Of a stretch of 64,000 nucleotides of DNA, positions 15,977 to 24,755 are shown one piece after another. A model generated the notes under the pieces. That model had not been told where the DNA came from. It worked only from the letters and a program-made list of their open reading frames with translations, and made no database searches. The translations under genes and the position numbers were made by a program. Source of the DNA: Candidatus Thermokryptus mobilis (GTDB lineage: Bacteria > Bacteroidota > Ignavibacteria > Kryptoniales > Kryptoniaceae). The stretch lies in NCBI RefSeq assembly GCF_900070205.1, contig NZ_FAOO01000005.1, positions 66,512 to 130,511 on the forward strand, written 5' to 3'. The number at the start of each line of letters is the position of its first letter. Within the stretch, counting starts at the first letter, position 1.

Positions 15977-16086
15977 GCACCTAAATGAGCACCTTTAGGT
16001 GTTTTCCGTTCTTTTAGATTTAGCCCGCCGTAGCACCTCCGTTGGCGATCGGGCGACTCAATTTGCGAGCGCCCGATCGCTTTTTT
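15977..16086 (+). ncRNA. Candidate small RNA, antisense to the end of the RsbW-like gene
   Basis: About 110 bases. A first hairpin is CACCTAAA (15978-15985) / TTTAGGTG (15994-16001). The middle contains GTAGCACCTCCGTTGG, with a CCTCC that could pair to a ribosome-binding site. The end is a perfect 11-bp stem GCGATCGGGCG / CGCCCGATCGC followed by TTTTTT. GCCCG at 16023-16027 could pair instead with CGGGC at 16050-16054, which would compete with the terminator stem. No protein gene on this strand ends here, so the terminator needs another transcript to explain it. The RNA itself is inferred, not shown. Confidence 0.45.
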
Positions 16087-16493
16087 ATTTTAATTTTAAT
16101 CCTCATCCCGAACTTTTCCCTGTAAAACTTCACCTCATCAGCTACCTCTCTTATAATCAAAAGCCCACGCCCCGACTCCTTAAGAAGATTCTCTTCTTTC
16201 CTGGGGTCTGGAACTTGCTCTGGTTCAAAACCTCCACCCTGGTCTTTAACATCTACACGATAACTTCGTTTGAATTCTTTTAAATCTACTAAGACCTTCC
16301 TCTCGGGGTCAAGCTTGTTCCCGTGGATCAAAGCGTTTATAAACGCCTCATTTGAAGCAAGATAAATTCTATCAAATTCCTTCGGTGGGATTTTAAAACG
16401 CCTCTTCAAATTGAAAAACCACCTCTCAAACTCCCTAACAGAATCAATAACGGAGATGAACTCGCGGTGAGCTTCTCTTATCGGCTTTGCCAT
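16020..16493 (-). CDS. RsbW-like anti-sigma/serine-kinase ATPase
   Basis: GHKL-fold ATP-binding protein (HATPase_c_2) of the RsbW/SpoIIAB type, 157 residues; such proteins sequester sigma factors or phosphorylate STAS anti-anti-sigma proteins. The N-box is ASNEAFINALIHGNK (about residues 46-60), G1 is VKDQGGGFEPEQ, G2 is ESGRGLLIIREVADE. No STAS or sigma-factor gene is near. The last 18 residues or so (from RSGARKLSR) are encoded by the complement of the candidate small RNA and its terminator, so the conserved domain really ends about 55 bases before the stop. It is the last gene of the envelope operon. Confidence 0.85.
   Translation of the reverse strand: MAKPIREAHREFISVIDSVREFERWFFNLKRRFKIPPKEFDRIYLASNEAFINALIHGNKLDPERKVLVDLKEFKRSYRVDVKDQGGGFEPEQVPDPRKEENLLKESGRGLLIIREVADEVKFYREKFGMRIKIKIKKRSGARKLSRPIANGGATAG
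16045..16086 (+). terminator. Strong rho-independent terminator on the + strand
   Basis: Perfect 11-bp GC-rich stem with a 14-base loop and six T. The T run is only on the + strand side, so it cannot serve the minus-strand genes around it. Confidence 0.8.
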
Positions 16494-18334
16494 AATTTTA
16501 ATGTCAAATTTAAATTTAAATTCGGAACGAAATTAATTCTGTCACCAAATTTCAAATTTTCCACCCAACCGTCAAATCTAAGGATAAATTTACCGCCCTC
16601 AAACTCAATTTCACAAGTTGGACCATAAGCGGTTATCCTTGAATCGGGGACCTTTTCAAGATCAACAAATTTAAATCTTCGCTCATCAAAAATATGATAT
16701 CCGCATGAAAATCTCAAATTTTCCCGCGCAGCGTGAACCAGCTTAAATCTTAACTCCTTCGTATCAATGAAAATCGTCGGTCTCTCTTTAAACTCCCTCC
16801 ATCTCATTCTACCGCTTTCGGAGTTTATAACTTGCAACATTCCCTCAAAACTTAATTTATCAAAAATTGGGAAACGAACTGAATCGGAAAAATAAAATTG
16901 CCTAAACACATAACTTCTAACGCTATAAACCTTCTCCTCAAAATCGTAAATCGTATAATTTGCCAAAACCGAAAAATTCGCCTTGTTGCGTATCCTTCCA
17001 ACCTCAAACATAACTGAAGGAGAAAACCGTATCACTCTGCTCCAGTTATTATTTGCACTTCTCGTAGCAAAAATATAAACAAGATGTTGATTATTCAAAT
17101 CAAACGGAAGCTCAACTGTAATTTCCTTTGATAACTTGACAATGGCAAAAATTCTGAAAAGATGCAAAAGTTCATCTCTGTCGTCGTCATTTAAAAAGCT
17201 CGGGGTATCATATCTGAAAAGTGAAACCGAAAAAATGCCACCGATTCTAATTCTGTTTGAGAAATCGTAAGAGATCTCACCACTTAAACCACGCCTTAAA
17301 GCATGATTATTTTTTCTTTCCTCGTTTTGTTTGCTCCTTAAAAACCCGCCCTCGGTCATTAATTCATGTTTTTTCGGCGAATGCGTTTCATTTCGCTCGG
17401 CGTAGTCAAACGAAAATTTAAATTTCAACTTGCTCAACTCGTAAGATATACCAGCCAACGACTTTAAAATAAACTCATCAATTGAGACATCGTAAAGGGA
17501 CATCGTTTTGTATCTCACCGCTTTGAATATATTTCTGCTGTTTGCGCTGAAATTCAGATTTATCATAAAATGGCTTGAAATTGGGTAAACAAGGTTAATT
17601 TGACCGGAAAATAGTTTTTCATCGCGACCCTCAATGTTATAATTTACGCCATATGTTGCCCTAAGCGTTGGATCAGCGAAAAAATAAAAATCCCTCTTCA
17701 ACCTTTTTATGAAAAATTCAACTTTGCTTTCAACATCTGATGTAAATTTTCTCCAGAGCGTCAAATTTAAATCCGTGGTGATATTTTTTCTTGGCTTGAT
17801 GAAGTCCTCCGAATACGTCAAGCTTGTTATCAAGTTGTAGTTTGAAATTTCAAAATTACTCGTATCAACGGAGAGTTTGTAACCCCAGCCGTCGTCTTTT
17901 TGCCCCATCTGATAGTCAATTTTATATCCAGCAACCGTTGTGATTGAAAAATTTTTAAAAAAGTCAAACTTCCCGCCTGTCATCAATTCACTTGAAGATG
18001 CCCTGTTTAAACCACCCAATTTATCATCTGCAAATGAAATTGAATTCAAAACAACAGCTGAATTAAACCACGATGAAAAACGCCTGAAGAAAATAAATCT
18101 AAACTCGTTGTCATCCCTTATGAACTTTCTGTCCGTTTTTATAACCATTTCGGAAAACCTTTCGTAGAGAAAAATTTTGCCAACATTTCTTTCAAAGCGA
18201 TAGGTTAAAAAACCGTCCCAGTAGAAGTTAAACAACTCACGCCTTACGCCAAATTGTAGGAAATTTTGAGCGTTCAAAATTTGAAAGGAAAGAAAAGCAA
18301 ATAGTAAAAATTTTTTAAGCCAATACCGACTCAA
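16478..18334 (-). CDS. Predicted outer-membrane beta-barrel protein
   Basis: 618 residues; I do not recognise the family. The first 22 residues form a signal peptide (LLFAFLSFQILNAQ). The rest is rich in aromatic residues and alternating hydrophobic/polar strands separated by charged turns, for example FLTYRFERNVGKIFLYERF and ISYDFSNRIRIGGIFSVSLF, as in TonB-receptor or porin-like barrels, and the protein ends in a strand LTLKLWQ. There is no TonB box, plug or carboxypeptidase domain. Translation apparently starts at a TTG that lies 20 bases inside the LD-carboxypeptidase gene, and its end overlaps the RsbW-like gene by 16 bases, so it is tightly coupled. Function unknown. Confidence 0.75.
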   Translation of the reverse strand: MSRYWLKKFLLFAFLSFQILNAQNFLQFGVRRELFNFYWDGFLTYRFERNVGKIFLYERFSEMVIKTDRKFIRDDNEFRFIFFRRFSSWFNSAVVLNSISFADDKLGGLNRASSSELMTGGKFDFFKNFSITTVAGYKIDYQMGQKDDGWGYKLSVDTSNFEISNYNLITSLTYSEDFIKPRKNITTDLNLTLWRKFTSDVESKVEFFIKRLKRDFYFFADPTLRATYGVNYNIEGRDEKLFSGQINLVYPISSHFMINLNFSANSRNIFKAVRYKTMSLYDVSIDEFILKSLAGISYELSKLKFKFSFDYAERNETHSPKKHELMTEGGFLRSKQNEERKNNHALRRGLSGEISYDFSNRIRIGGIFSVSLFRYDTPSFLNDDDRDELLHLFRIFAIVKLSKEITVELPFDLNNQHLVYIFATRSANNNWSRVIRFSPSVMFEVGRIRNKANFSVLANYTIYDFEEKVYSVRSYVFRQFYFSDSVRFPIFDKLSFEGMLQVINSESGRMRWREFKERPTIFIDTKELRFKLVHAARENLRFSCGYHIFDERRFKFVDLEKVPDSRITAYGPTCEIEFEGGKFILRFDGWVENLKFGDRINFVPNLNLNLTLKLWQSR

Positions 18335-19253
18335 TTATTGTTATCTTTTGTCTTTTTGCGTCAACTCCTATCCTCGCTCCAAGTGGAAGAGTTAATTTCT
18401 GGGGGATATGCCCATAGCTCAAATTTGAAATGACGGGGACTTTTAAATTGCCGAGATAATCATTGAAAATTTGTTCAAGCGTTAAGCTTTTCTCTGGCTC
18501 CTTCGGGACACAGTCGGTAAACTGTCCAAGAATACAAGCACTTATTTTGCAAAGCACACCGGAATTTTTAAGCTGCGAAAGATAGCGGTCAATCCTGTAG
18601 GGTTCTTCGCCGATGTCCTCAATGACAAGAACTGAGCCATTAAAACTTGGTTGATACTTAGTTCCTATAATTGAAGCAATTAAGGATAAATTTCCGCCAA
18701 GCAAAGTTCCAGTTGCTTTTCCCGGTTTGAGTGAATTTAATTCAACACCATTTGGATTTTTTATCTCAATTTTTTTCTCCCTTGATGTCAAAATCCTCCA
18801 GAAAAATTCTTCTGCGAAGCCATCAAAGTTTGAGTAAATGTCAACCGCAAGCATAGGACCTGAAAATGTAACAAGTCCAGTTCTTTTAAAAATTGCAAGT
18901 TGAAGAGCTGTTATGTCGCTATATCCCACAAAAATTTTAGGATTCCTTTTTATCAAACTGTAATTCACTTTATCAAGCAAGCGGGGAGTTCCGTAACCCC
19001 CGCGCACACAGATAATTGCTCTGACCTTTTCATCAGCAAACATTTCATTTAAATCGTCGGCTCTATCATCATCCGTAGAGGAAAGATACCCGTATCTTTT
19101 AAAGATATGTTTCCCTAACTTAACGTGATAACCAAGTGACTCAAGATATCTAACTCCCTGTTCAATCCGTGTGAAATCATCGGGTGAACTTGCTGGGGAA
19201 ATTATCCCTATAACATCGCCCTTTTTTAAAGCTGGTGGTTTAAGGATTTTCAT
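18315..19253 (-). CDS. LD-carboxypeptidase (peptidase S66)
   Basis: Removes the terminal D-Ala from tetrapeptide stems during murein recycling, 312 residues. The S66 motifs are present: GDVIGIISPAS at the N-terminus, CVRGGYGTPRLLD, the nucleophile Ser112 in FVGYSDITAL, the acidic residue in VLVIEDIGEEPYRIDR, and the histidine in SYGHIPQKLTLPLGA. No signal peptide, so cytoplasmic as in LdcA. The start codon overlaps the rlpA stop. Together with anmK this indicates active peptidoglycan recycling. Confidence 0.92.
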   Translation of the reverse strand: MKILKPPALKKGDVIGIISPASSPDDFTRIEQGVRYLESLGYHVKLGKHIFKRYGYLSSTDDDRADDLNEMFADEKVRAIICVRGGYGTPRLLDKVNYSLIKRNPKIFVGYSDITALQLAIFKRTGLVTFSGPMLAVDIYSNFDGFAEEFFWRILTSREKKIEIKNPNGVELNSLKPGKATGTLLGGNLSLIASIIGTKYQPSFNGSVLVIEDIGEEPYRIDRYLSQLKNSGVLCKISACILGQFTDCVPKEPEKSLTLEQIFNDYLGNLKVPVISNLSYGHIPQKLTLPLGARIGVDAKRQKITIIESVLA

Positions 19254-19666
19254 TTAACAATTTCATTTTCTTGAGATTCTATGACTTCAATTTTAACGAG
19301 CGCCGTTCCATCATTTAAAAAGCCAAGTTGTCTAGCTGCTTCATACGATACATCAATTATTCTGTTCTTCTTGAAAGGCCCACGGTCGTTTATCCTGACG
19401 ACGACGCTTTTATTGTTAGCAAGGTTTGTCACCCTTACCAATGTTCCAAGTGGTAAAGTCGGATGTGCAGCCGTTAAATCATTCATATTGTAAATTTCAC
19501 CGCTTGATGTTCGCCTTCCGTGAAATTCCGCTCCATAATAAGACGCAACGCCTATCTGGACTTTTTCAGAATTTTTAAAAGTGTCCTGAGATGAAAAGTG
19601 AATTGCGCTTGCGCATGAATCAAATAAAAATGTCAAAACAAGCAGGAAAATTTTAAAGGACTTCAT
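19250..19666 (-). CDS. rlpA: RlpA-like septal lytic transglycosylase
   Basis: Secreted double-psi beta-barrel enzyme that cleaves denuded glycan strands, 138 residues and lacking the SPOR domain of E. coli RlpA. The N-terminal signal ends at a possible lipid-anchor Cys18 (FLFDSC), though the box is degenerate. The catalytic fold is clear: GVASYYGAEFHGRRTSSGE, DLTAAHPTLPLGTLVRVTNL and VRINDRGPFKKNRIIDVS with the catalytic Asp. It is coupled by ATGA overlap to manC upstream and overlaps the LD-carboxypeptidase downstream. Confidence 0.92.
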   Translation of the reverse strand: MKSFKIFLLVLTFLFDSCASAIHFSSQDTFKNSEKVQIGVASYYGAEFHGRRTSSGEIYNMNDLTAAHPTLPLGTLVRVTNLANNKSVVVRINDRGPFKKNRIIDVSYEAARQLGFLNDGTALVKIEVIESQENEIVK

Positions 19667-20751
19667 AGATACTTCTCCATATTTTTTCGCTTAAGATAGC
19701 TAACGATGTTTTTTACATCCTGAGCTCTATCTCGCTTGCAAATTAAAATCGCATCATCAGTGCTAACGACGATCAAATCCTCAACCCCGATCATCGCTAT
19801 CAACGATTTATTTGCCTCAACAAGGCAATTTTTTACATCCATAAGTATAACCGATTCATTACTTGAACTGACATAGTTTCCGTTCTCATCTTTCGGGGCG
19901 AGGTTATAGACTTCCTCCCAGCTTCCAACATCGCTCCAACCGAAATCGGCTTTTATAACATACGCCTTGTCCGTTTTTTCCATAACCCCATAATCAATTG
20001 AAATTGCCCTCATCCTTCCATAAGCACTTTCAAGAACCGCTTTAAATTCATCGGTGCCAATTGCGGAGTCAATTTTCATCAACTCGTCATAAATGTCAGG
20101 CAAATGTCGCGCTATCTCATCAAGTATCACATCGGTCCTCCAAATGAACATACCGCTATTCCAGAGGAAGTCACCGCTTTCAAGGAAACGCTTTGCTGTC
20201 TCAAGGTTTGGCTTCTCAGCAAATGTTTTGACCTTAAAAACTCCCTTTTGCGAGAGATCGTCGTTGTAACCCTCAATGAACTGTATATACCCATAACCAG
20301 TTGATGGATAAGTCGGCTGTATCCCGATCGTTATGAGACCCTTGGTCTGATATGCGGTCTCAATTCCAATTTTTAAAATTTCAATAAACCTTTCCCCATC
20401 TTTTATTAAGTGATCCGATGGTAAAACAACCATAACCGCATCGGGCTGAATCCTTTTTATAAACAAGCTCGCAAGCCCAATGCACGGAGCTGTGTTTTTG
20501 GACAGTGGCTCAAGGATTACATTTCGAATCGGAAATTTCGGAAGGACTTGAACGAGTTCAGCAGTTTGATTTCTGTTTGAAACAATGAAAATATCCTCTT
20601 CTGGGATCAAAGGGTTTATCCTTTCAATTGTTTGCTCAATTAAAGATTTTGAGGAAAGTATGTTGAGAAATTGTTTGGGTTTTTTTGAACGACTTTTAGG
20701 CCAAAATCTTGACCCAACCCCGCCCGCCATGATGACAGCAAATGTCTTCAT
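19663..20751 (-). CDS. manC: Mannose-1-phosphate guanylyltransferase
   Basis: Makes GDP-mannose from mannose-1-phosphate and GTP, for surface polysaccharide synthesis; 362 residues. The nucleotide-binding start is VIMAGGVGSRFWPKSRSKKP with KQFL, followed by VVLPSDHLI, ITIGIQPTYPSTGYGYI, FAEKPNLETAKRF and the metal/product region FGWSDVGSWEEVY. It is the stand-alone nucleotidyltransferase with no C-terminal phosphomannose isomerase domain. The ATG at 20751 has AAGGAAA upstream; a longer frame into alr is not used. Confidence 0.93.
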   Translation of the reverse strand: MKTFAVIMAGGVGSRFWPKSRSKKPKQFLNILSSKSLIEQTIERINPLIPEEDIFIVSNRNQTAELVQVLPKFPIRNVILEPLSKNTAPCIGLASLFIKRIQPDAVMVVLPSDHLIKDGERFIEILKIGIETAYQTKGLITIGIQPTYPSTGYGYIQFIEGYNDDLSQKGVFKVKTFAEKPNLETAKRFLESGDFLWNSGMFIWRTDVILDEIARHLPDIYDELMKIDSAIGTDEFKAVLESAYGRMRAISIDYGVMEKTDKAYVIKADFGWSDVGSWEEVYNLAPKDENGNYVSSSNESVILMDVKNCLVEANKSLIAMIGVEDLIVVSTDDAILICKRDRAQDVKNIVSYLKRKNMEKYL

Positions 20752-20771
20752 AAGAATTTCCTTTTTGTTTT

Positions 20772-21881
20772 TTAATCCCTTAAATAAACCCTTGGAACTC
20801 TCGCCGAGACATTGCAACAAACTTCATAAGGGATCGTCCCTATCAATTTTGCAACATCCCAAGCGGTGATTTCACAATCTCCAAATAAAATCACATCATC
20901 GCCGACTTTTACTTCATCTTCTAAACCAACATCAACCATTATCTGATCCATCGTCACAGTCCCGACAACTGGGAAAATTTTCCCATTGATAAGCACCTTA
21001 CCACAATTTGTAAGCAAGCGGTTGTAACCATCGGCATAACCAATGGGTATAGTGGCGATCCTTGTCTTCTTTTGAGTTATAAATCTTCGCCCGTAACTTA
21101 TGCTCGTCCCTGGTTCAACTACTTTCAAAAAAGCAACCCTTGATTTCAAAGTCATCACAGGGCGAAGCTCAACCTTATTTAAAACATCAAGTGACGGATG
21201 ATAACCATAAAGCATTATGCCAGGTCTAACCATATCAAGATATGTCTGCGGAAGGTCAAGTATCGCTCCAGAATTTGCACAATGTTTAATTGGTATTTTG
21301 ATACCGCTTGATTCAAGCGCTTGAATAAGTTCAATAAACCTCTTGAATTGAAGATTTGCATATGTTTTGTCTTTTTCATCAGATGTAGCAAAGTGCGTGT
21401 AAATTCCCTCAATTATAAGATTTCCGTATCTCTGGTTTAACTTTCTCACAAATTCAAACGCATCTTTAAAATTGATGCCAACCCTTCCCATTCCTGTATC
21501 AACTTTGATATGACATTTTATCTTTCGCCCCAATTTTCCAGCGAATGAATTGAACTTTTCAGCGATGTCAATTGTGAAGATCGTCGGCGTTAAATCATAC
21601 TTAAAGAACAACTCAATTTGATGTTCAAAAGGTGCTGTGAAGACAAGGATTGGTGTTTCAATTTCATTTTTGCGAAGCTCAACCCCCTCCTCTGGGATAG
21701 CAACGGCAAGATATTCCGCCCCGAGTGAAATAGCTAGTTTTGAAATTTCAACGGCTCCGTGTCCGTATGCATTCGCCTTTACAACAGCCATAATTTTGGT
21801 CTTATCCCCAACGAGCTTTTTAACCTGGTTAAAATTAAACTCAAAAGCAGAAAGATTAATCTGTGCAACAGTGGGTCTCAT
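20772..21881 (-). CDS. alr: Alanine racemase
   Basis: PLP enzyme that supplies D-alanine for peptidoglycan, 369 residues. The PLP lysine is K35 in VVKANAYGHG; the second catalytic residue is the tyrosine of SYGRRF about 265 residues in. HIKVDTGMGRVGI, CANSGAIL, VRPGIMLYGY and MDQIMVDVG are also as in Alr. Start is the ATG at 21881, one codon after a GTG. It overlaps the deoxyribosyltransferase-like gene by 26 bases. Confidence 0.95.
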   Translation of the reverse strand: MRPTVAQINLSAFEFNFNQVKKLVGDKTKIMAVVKANAYGHGAVEISKLAISLGAEYLAVAIPEEGVELRKNEIETPILVFTAPFEHQIELFFKYDLTPTIFTIDIAEKFNSFAGKLGRKIKCHIKVDTGMGRVGINFKDAFEFVRKLNQRYGNLIIEGIYTHFATSDEKDKTYANLQFKRFIELIQALESSGIKIPIKHCANSGAILDLPQTYLDMVRPGIMLYGYHPSLDVLNKVELRPVMTLKSRVAFLKVVEPGTSISYGRRFITQKKTRIATIPIGYADGYNRLLTNCGKVLINGKIFPVVGTVTMDQIMVDVGLEDEVKVGDDVILFGDCEITAWDVAKLIGTIPYEVCCNVSARVPRVYLRD

Positions 21882-22377
21882 CACTTGATTTAAATTTTCT
21901 TGTGAGAAAAATTTTCAAGTCGTCAAAATTATAAAAAATCTCGTCAACACATCCAATTATCCAGGACGGAATTTCTTCAAAATCAAAATTTGAAACAAGG
22001 TAAATCGGCTTGTTAAGAAACTTCGCAATTGTTATCTCACCCTGCGTCCCCGCTCCTTCCCTTGCACTTTCATCCCAGTAACAAATGACATAGTCACATT
22101 CAGCTATTGCCTTTAAATCCCTTTCAACGATATTTTTGATTATCCCTTTAAAAATTTCCGGAGTACCTTTTTTAGCCCCCCTCAAATTGATATTCGGATG
22201 ATGTTCAGAAAGAAATTTTTCAGTTTCAATGACTGGATTAAAAACATCGTGTTTCAAATTTTCCCGAAGCCAGCTTTCAATTTCCCAGCGCCACCTTAAA
22301 CCACCATCTTTTGAATGTTCCATCCCTCCGGAAAGATAAACTTTCAACTTTCTAACCAGAATTTGTTGAGAAACCAA
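21856..22377 (-). CDS. Nucleoside 2-deoxyribosyltransferase-like protein
   Basis: 173 residues. The N-terminal strand and loop KVYLSGGMEHSKDGGLRW and the later ERDLKAIAECDYVICYWDES with GAGTQGEI match the nucleoside 2-deoxyribosyltransferase-like fold, where the glutamate of the EGAGTQGE region would be the catalytic site. The insert NPVIETEKFLSEHHPN is characteristic of a conserved but uncharacterised subgroup. The first codon is TTG; another TTG 10 codons later (22347) is equally possible. It sits between topA and alr and overlaps alr, so it is co-expressed with envelope genes. Substrate unknown. Confidence 0.75.
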   Translation of the reverse strand: MVSQQILVRKLKVYLSGGMEHSKDGGLRWRWEIESWLRENLKHDVFNPVIETEKFLSEHHPNINLRGAKKGTPEIFKGIIKNIVERDLKAIAECDYVICYWDESAREGAGTQGEITIAKFLNKPIYLVSNFDFEEIPSWIIGCVDEIFYNFDDLKIFLTRKFKSSDETHCCTD

Positions 22378-22407
22378 GGTAAAATATACGCTTATGAACC
22401 CTTTTAA

Positions 22408-24660
22408 TCAAGCCTTTACATCGTCGGGAAGCGCTTCAATCTTCGCACTACACCTTGGACATTTATAACCGCTGGATGTTTTTCTATTTGGCTTTACTAT
22501 AAGCGGATAACCACACTCTGGACAAGGTTTTTCAATTGGCTTATCCCAAAGGATGAAATTACATTTTGGATAATTTGAACAGCCATAAAATGTCCTTTTT
22601 CGTTTCGTCTTCCTTTCAACGAGCTCCCCTTCTAAACATTCAGGACACTTTATACCAGTCGTGATTGACTCCGTATATTTACAGCTTGGATAATTTTCAC
22701 AGCCGTAGAATTTCCCGAATCTCCCCCTCCTTAATATCAACCTTCCTCCACATTCGGGACATATTCTAACTTTTTCAAGTTCTCCATCCGCTGGGAATGC
22801 CATCGTATACGAGCACTCCTCATTTGAACAAACAAGATATTTACCATATTTATCTACTTTAACAACCATCCTTGAACCACATTTCTCACAAATTATATTT
22901 GTCTCTTCCTGGATCAGCTCCCTTATTTCATCTTTTCGTTCTTGAAGATTTTGCAAATGTTCCTCAAAAGGTCTGAAAAATGAATCAACGACTTTAACAT
23001 ATGTTTTTTTACCAGACGCTATCTCGTCAAGGTCTTCTTCCATCCGAGCGGTGAATTTATAGTCAAATATATCCGGGAAATTCGCAACTAAAATTTTATT
23101 CACAGCAAAACCAAGGTCCGTTGGAACAAGCCTTCTTTCTTGAAGTTCAACATATCCACGCTCAAGAATTGTACTTATGATTGTGGCGTATGTGCTAGGT
23201 CTACCGATTCCCCTTGATTCAAGCTCCTTGACAAGCGTTGCCTCTGTATATCTTGAGGGTGGTTTCGTGAAATGTTGCTCAGGAACTAAATTAGTCAATT
23301 TCAAAATCTCACCGACTTTTATGTTAATCGGGATTTTATACTCCCTCTCATTGCTTTCTTTTTCATCAACGCTCGCTTCTTGATAAATTTGCATGAACCC
23401 ATTGAACTTAACAACTGAGCCAGTAGCCCTGAAAAGATAATTGTCAGCAACTATGTCAACAACAGTTTGATCAAGAACAGCCGATGTCATCTGACAAGCA
23501 ACGAAACGATTCCATATCAACTCATAAAGCGCAAATAAATCATCGCTAAGATATTTCTTCACAGCCCTTGGTTCATATTTCATAGATGTCGGTCTAATTG
23601 CTTCGTGAGCGTCTTGACTAACCTTTGATTTTTTATAAACTCGTGGCACTTGCGGGAGATATTCCTTTCCATAGTTGTTGAAGATAAATTCCCTAACTGC
23701 ATTTACCGCCTCATCACTTATCCTTGTTGAGTCAGTTCTCATATAAGTGATCAAACCAACTCTACCCTCTTCCCCGATATCAACGCCTTCGTAAAGTTGC
23801 TGTGCAAGAAGCATCGTTTTTTTAGCTGAGAATTTCAACTTGTTATTCGCTTCTTGTTGAAGAGTGCTGGTTATAAACGGAGGAGCGGGATTTTTAAGGA
23901 CTTCCTTCTTTTGAATATTTGAAATCGTAAATGTCTTTTGTTTCAACTCCTTAAGGATTTTTTCCGCAGTTTCTTTATCCGGGATTTTCGGCTCTTTACC
24001 GTCAATTTTAAAAAGTTTCGCTTTTAAAATTTCTCCCGACCCTGTCTTAAACTCAGCTTCAATTGTCCAGTATTCCTCAGGCTTAAAATTCCTTATCTCT
24101 TCCTCTCTTTCGCAAATGAGGCGAAGAGCAACTGATTGAACTCTACCTGCAGATAGTGAAATTTTCTCATTTACAACCTTTTTCAGGAAAGGGCTTATTC
24201 TGTAACCGACTATCCTATCAAGAACTCTTCTCGCCTGCTGTGCATCAACAAGATTCATATCAATACTGCGAGGTTTTCTCATCCCCTGCTCAATCCCCGT
24301 GCGTGTTATCTCAGTGAAGAGAACACGATAAATGTTTGGGTTTATCCTCTCTATCTCGGTTTTGATATGCCAAGCGATCGCCTCACCTTCCCTATCTGGG
24401 TCAGTTGCTATGTAAACCTTGCTGACTTTACCTGCGAGACTTTTTAGCTTCTCAATTATCTCTTTCTTTCCACGAATTACAACATAGCGGGGTTTGTAAT
24501 CATCCTCAAGATCTATCCCAAGCTTTGATTTATCCTTCGGGTTCTTCGGGAGGTCTTTAACATGCCCAACGGAAGCTTCAACAATAAAATCTGGACCAAG
24601 GTATTTGCTTATTGTTTTTGCTTTAGATGGAGATTCAACTATGAGAAGATTTTTAGCCAT
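22408..24660 (-). CDS. topA: DNA topoisomerase I
   Basis: Relaxes negatively supercoiled DNA, 750 residues. The Toprim domain is LLIVESPSKAKTISKYLG with DPDREGEA, and the active-site tyrosine is in GLITYMRTDSTRI (about residue 305). LSAGRVQSVALRLI and the ESRGIGRPSTYA segment are also typical. The C-terminus carries four zinc-ribbon modules, each with CxxC pairs (CEKCGSR, CPECGGR, CPECLEG, CPECGYP), more than many homologues. It probably heads the envelope operon, with the next gene 30 bases downstream. Confidence 0.96.
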   Translation of the reverse strand: MAKNLLIVESPSKAKTISKYLGPDFIVEASVGHVKDLPKNPKDKSKLGIDLEDDYKPRYVVIRGKKEIIEKLKSLAGKVSKVYIATDPDREGEAIAWHIKTEIERINPNIYRVLFTEITRTGIEQGMRKPRSIDMNLVDAQQARRVLDRIVGYRISPFLKKVVNEKISLSAGRVQSVALRLICEREEEIRNFKPEEYWTIEAEFKTGSGEILKAKLFKIDGKEPKIPDKETAEKILKELKQKTFTISNIQKKEVLKNPAPPFITSTLQQEANNKLKFSAKKTMLLAQQLYEGVDIGEEGRVGLITYMRTDSTRISDEAVNAVREFIFNNYGKEYLPQVPRVYKKSKVSQDAHEAIRPTSMKYEPRAVKKYLSDDLFALYELIWNRFVACQMTSAVLDQTVVDIVADNYLFRATGSVVKFNGFMQIYQEASVDEKESNEREYKIPINIKVGEILKLTNLVPEQHFTKPPSRYTEATLVKELESRGIGRPSTYATIISTILERGYVELQERRLVPTDLGFAVNKILVANFPDIFDYKFTARMEEDLDEIASGKKTYVKVVDSFFRPFEEHLQNLQERKDEIRELIQEETNIICEKCGSRMVVKVDKYGKYLVCSNEECSYTMAFPADGELEKVRICPECGGRLILRRGRFGKFYGCENYPSCKYTESITTGIKCPECLEGELVERKTKRKRTFYGCSNYPKCNFILWDKPIEKPCPECGYPLIVKPNRKTSSGYKCPRCSAKIEALPDDVKA

Positions 24661-24683
24661 TTTTTAAACTGCCTTTATTTTAA

Positions 24684-24716
24684 CAAAAAAGCGACGGCTA
24701 GAAATTTGCCGTCGCC
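24684..24716 (-). terminator. Terminator after rpoC
   Basis: On the minus strand GCGACGGC, a 9-base loop, GCCGTCGC and TTTTTTG follow the rpoC stop. It separates the ribosomal/RNA polymerase operon from topA. Confidence 0.88.
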
Positions 24717-24755
24717 ATTTACATTATCGGCGTAAATTTCCCACTTTCATTTTCA

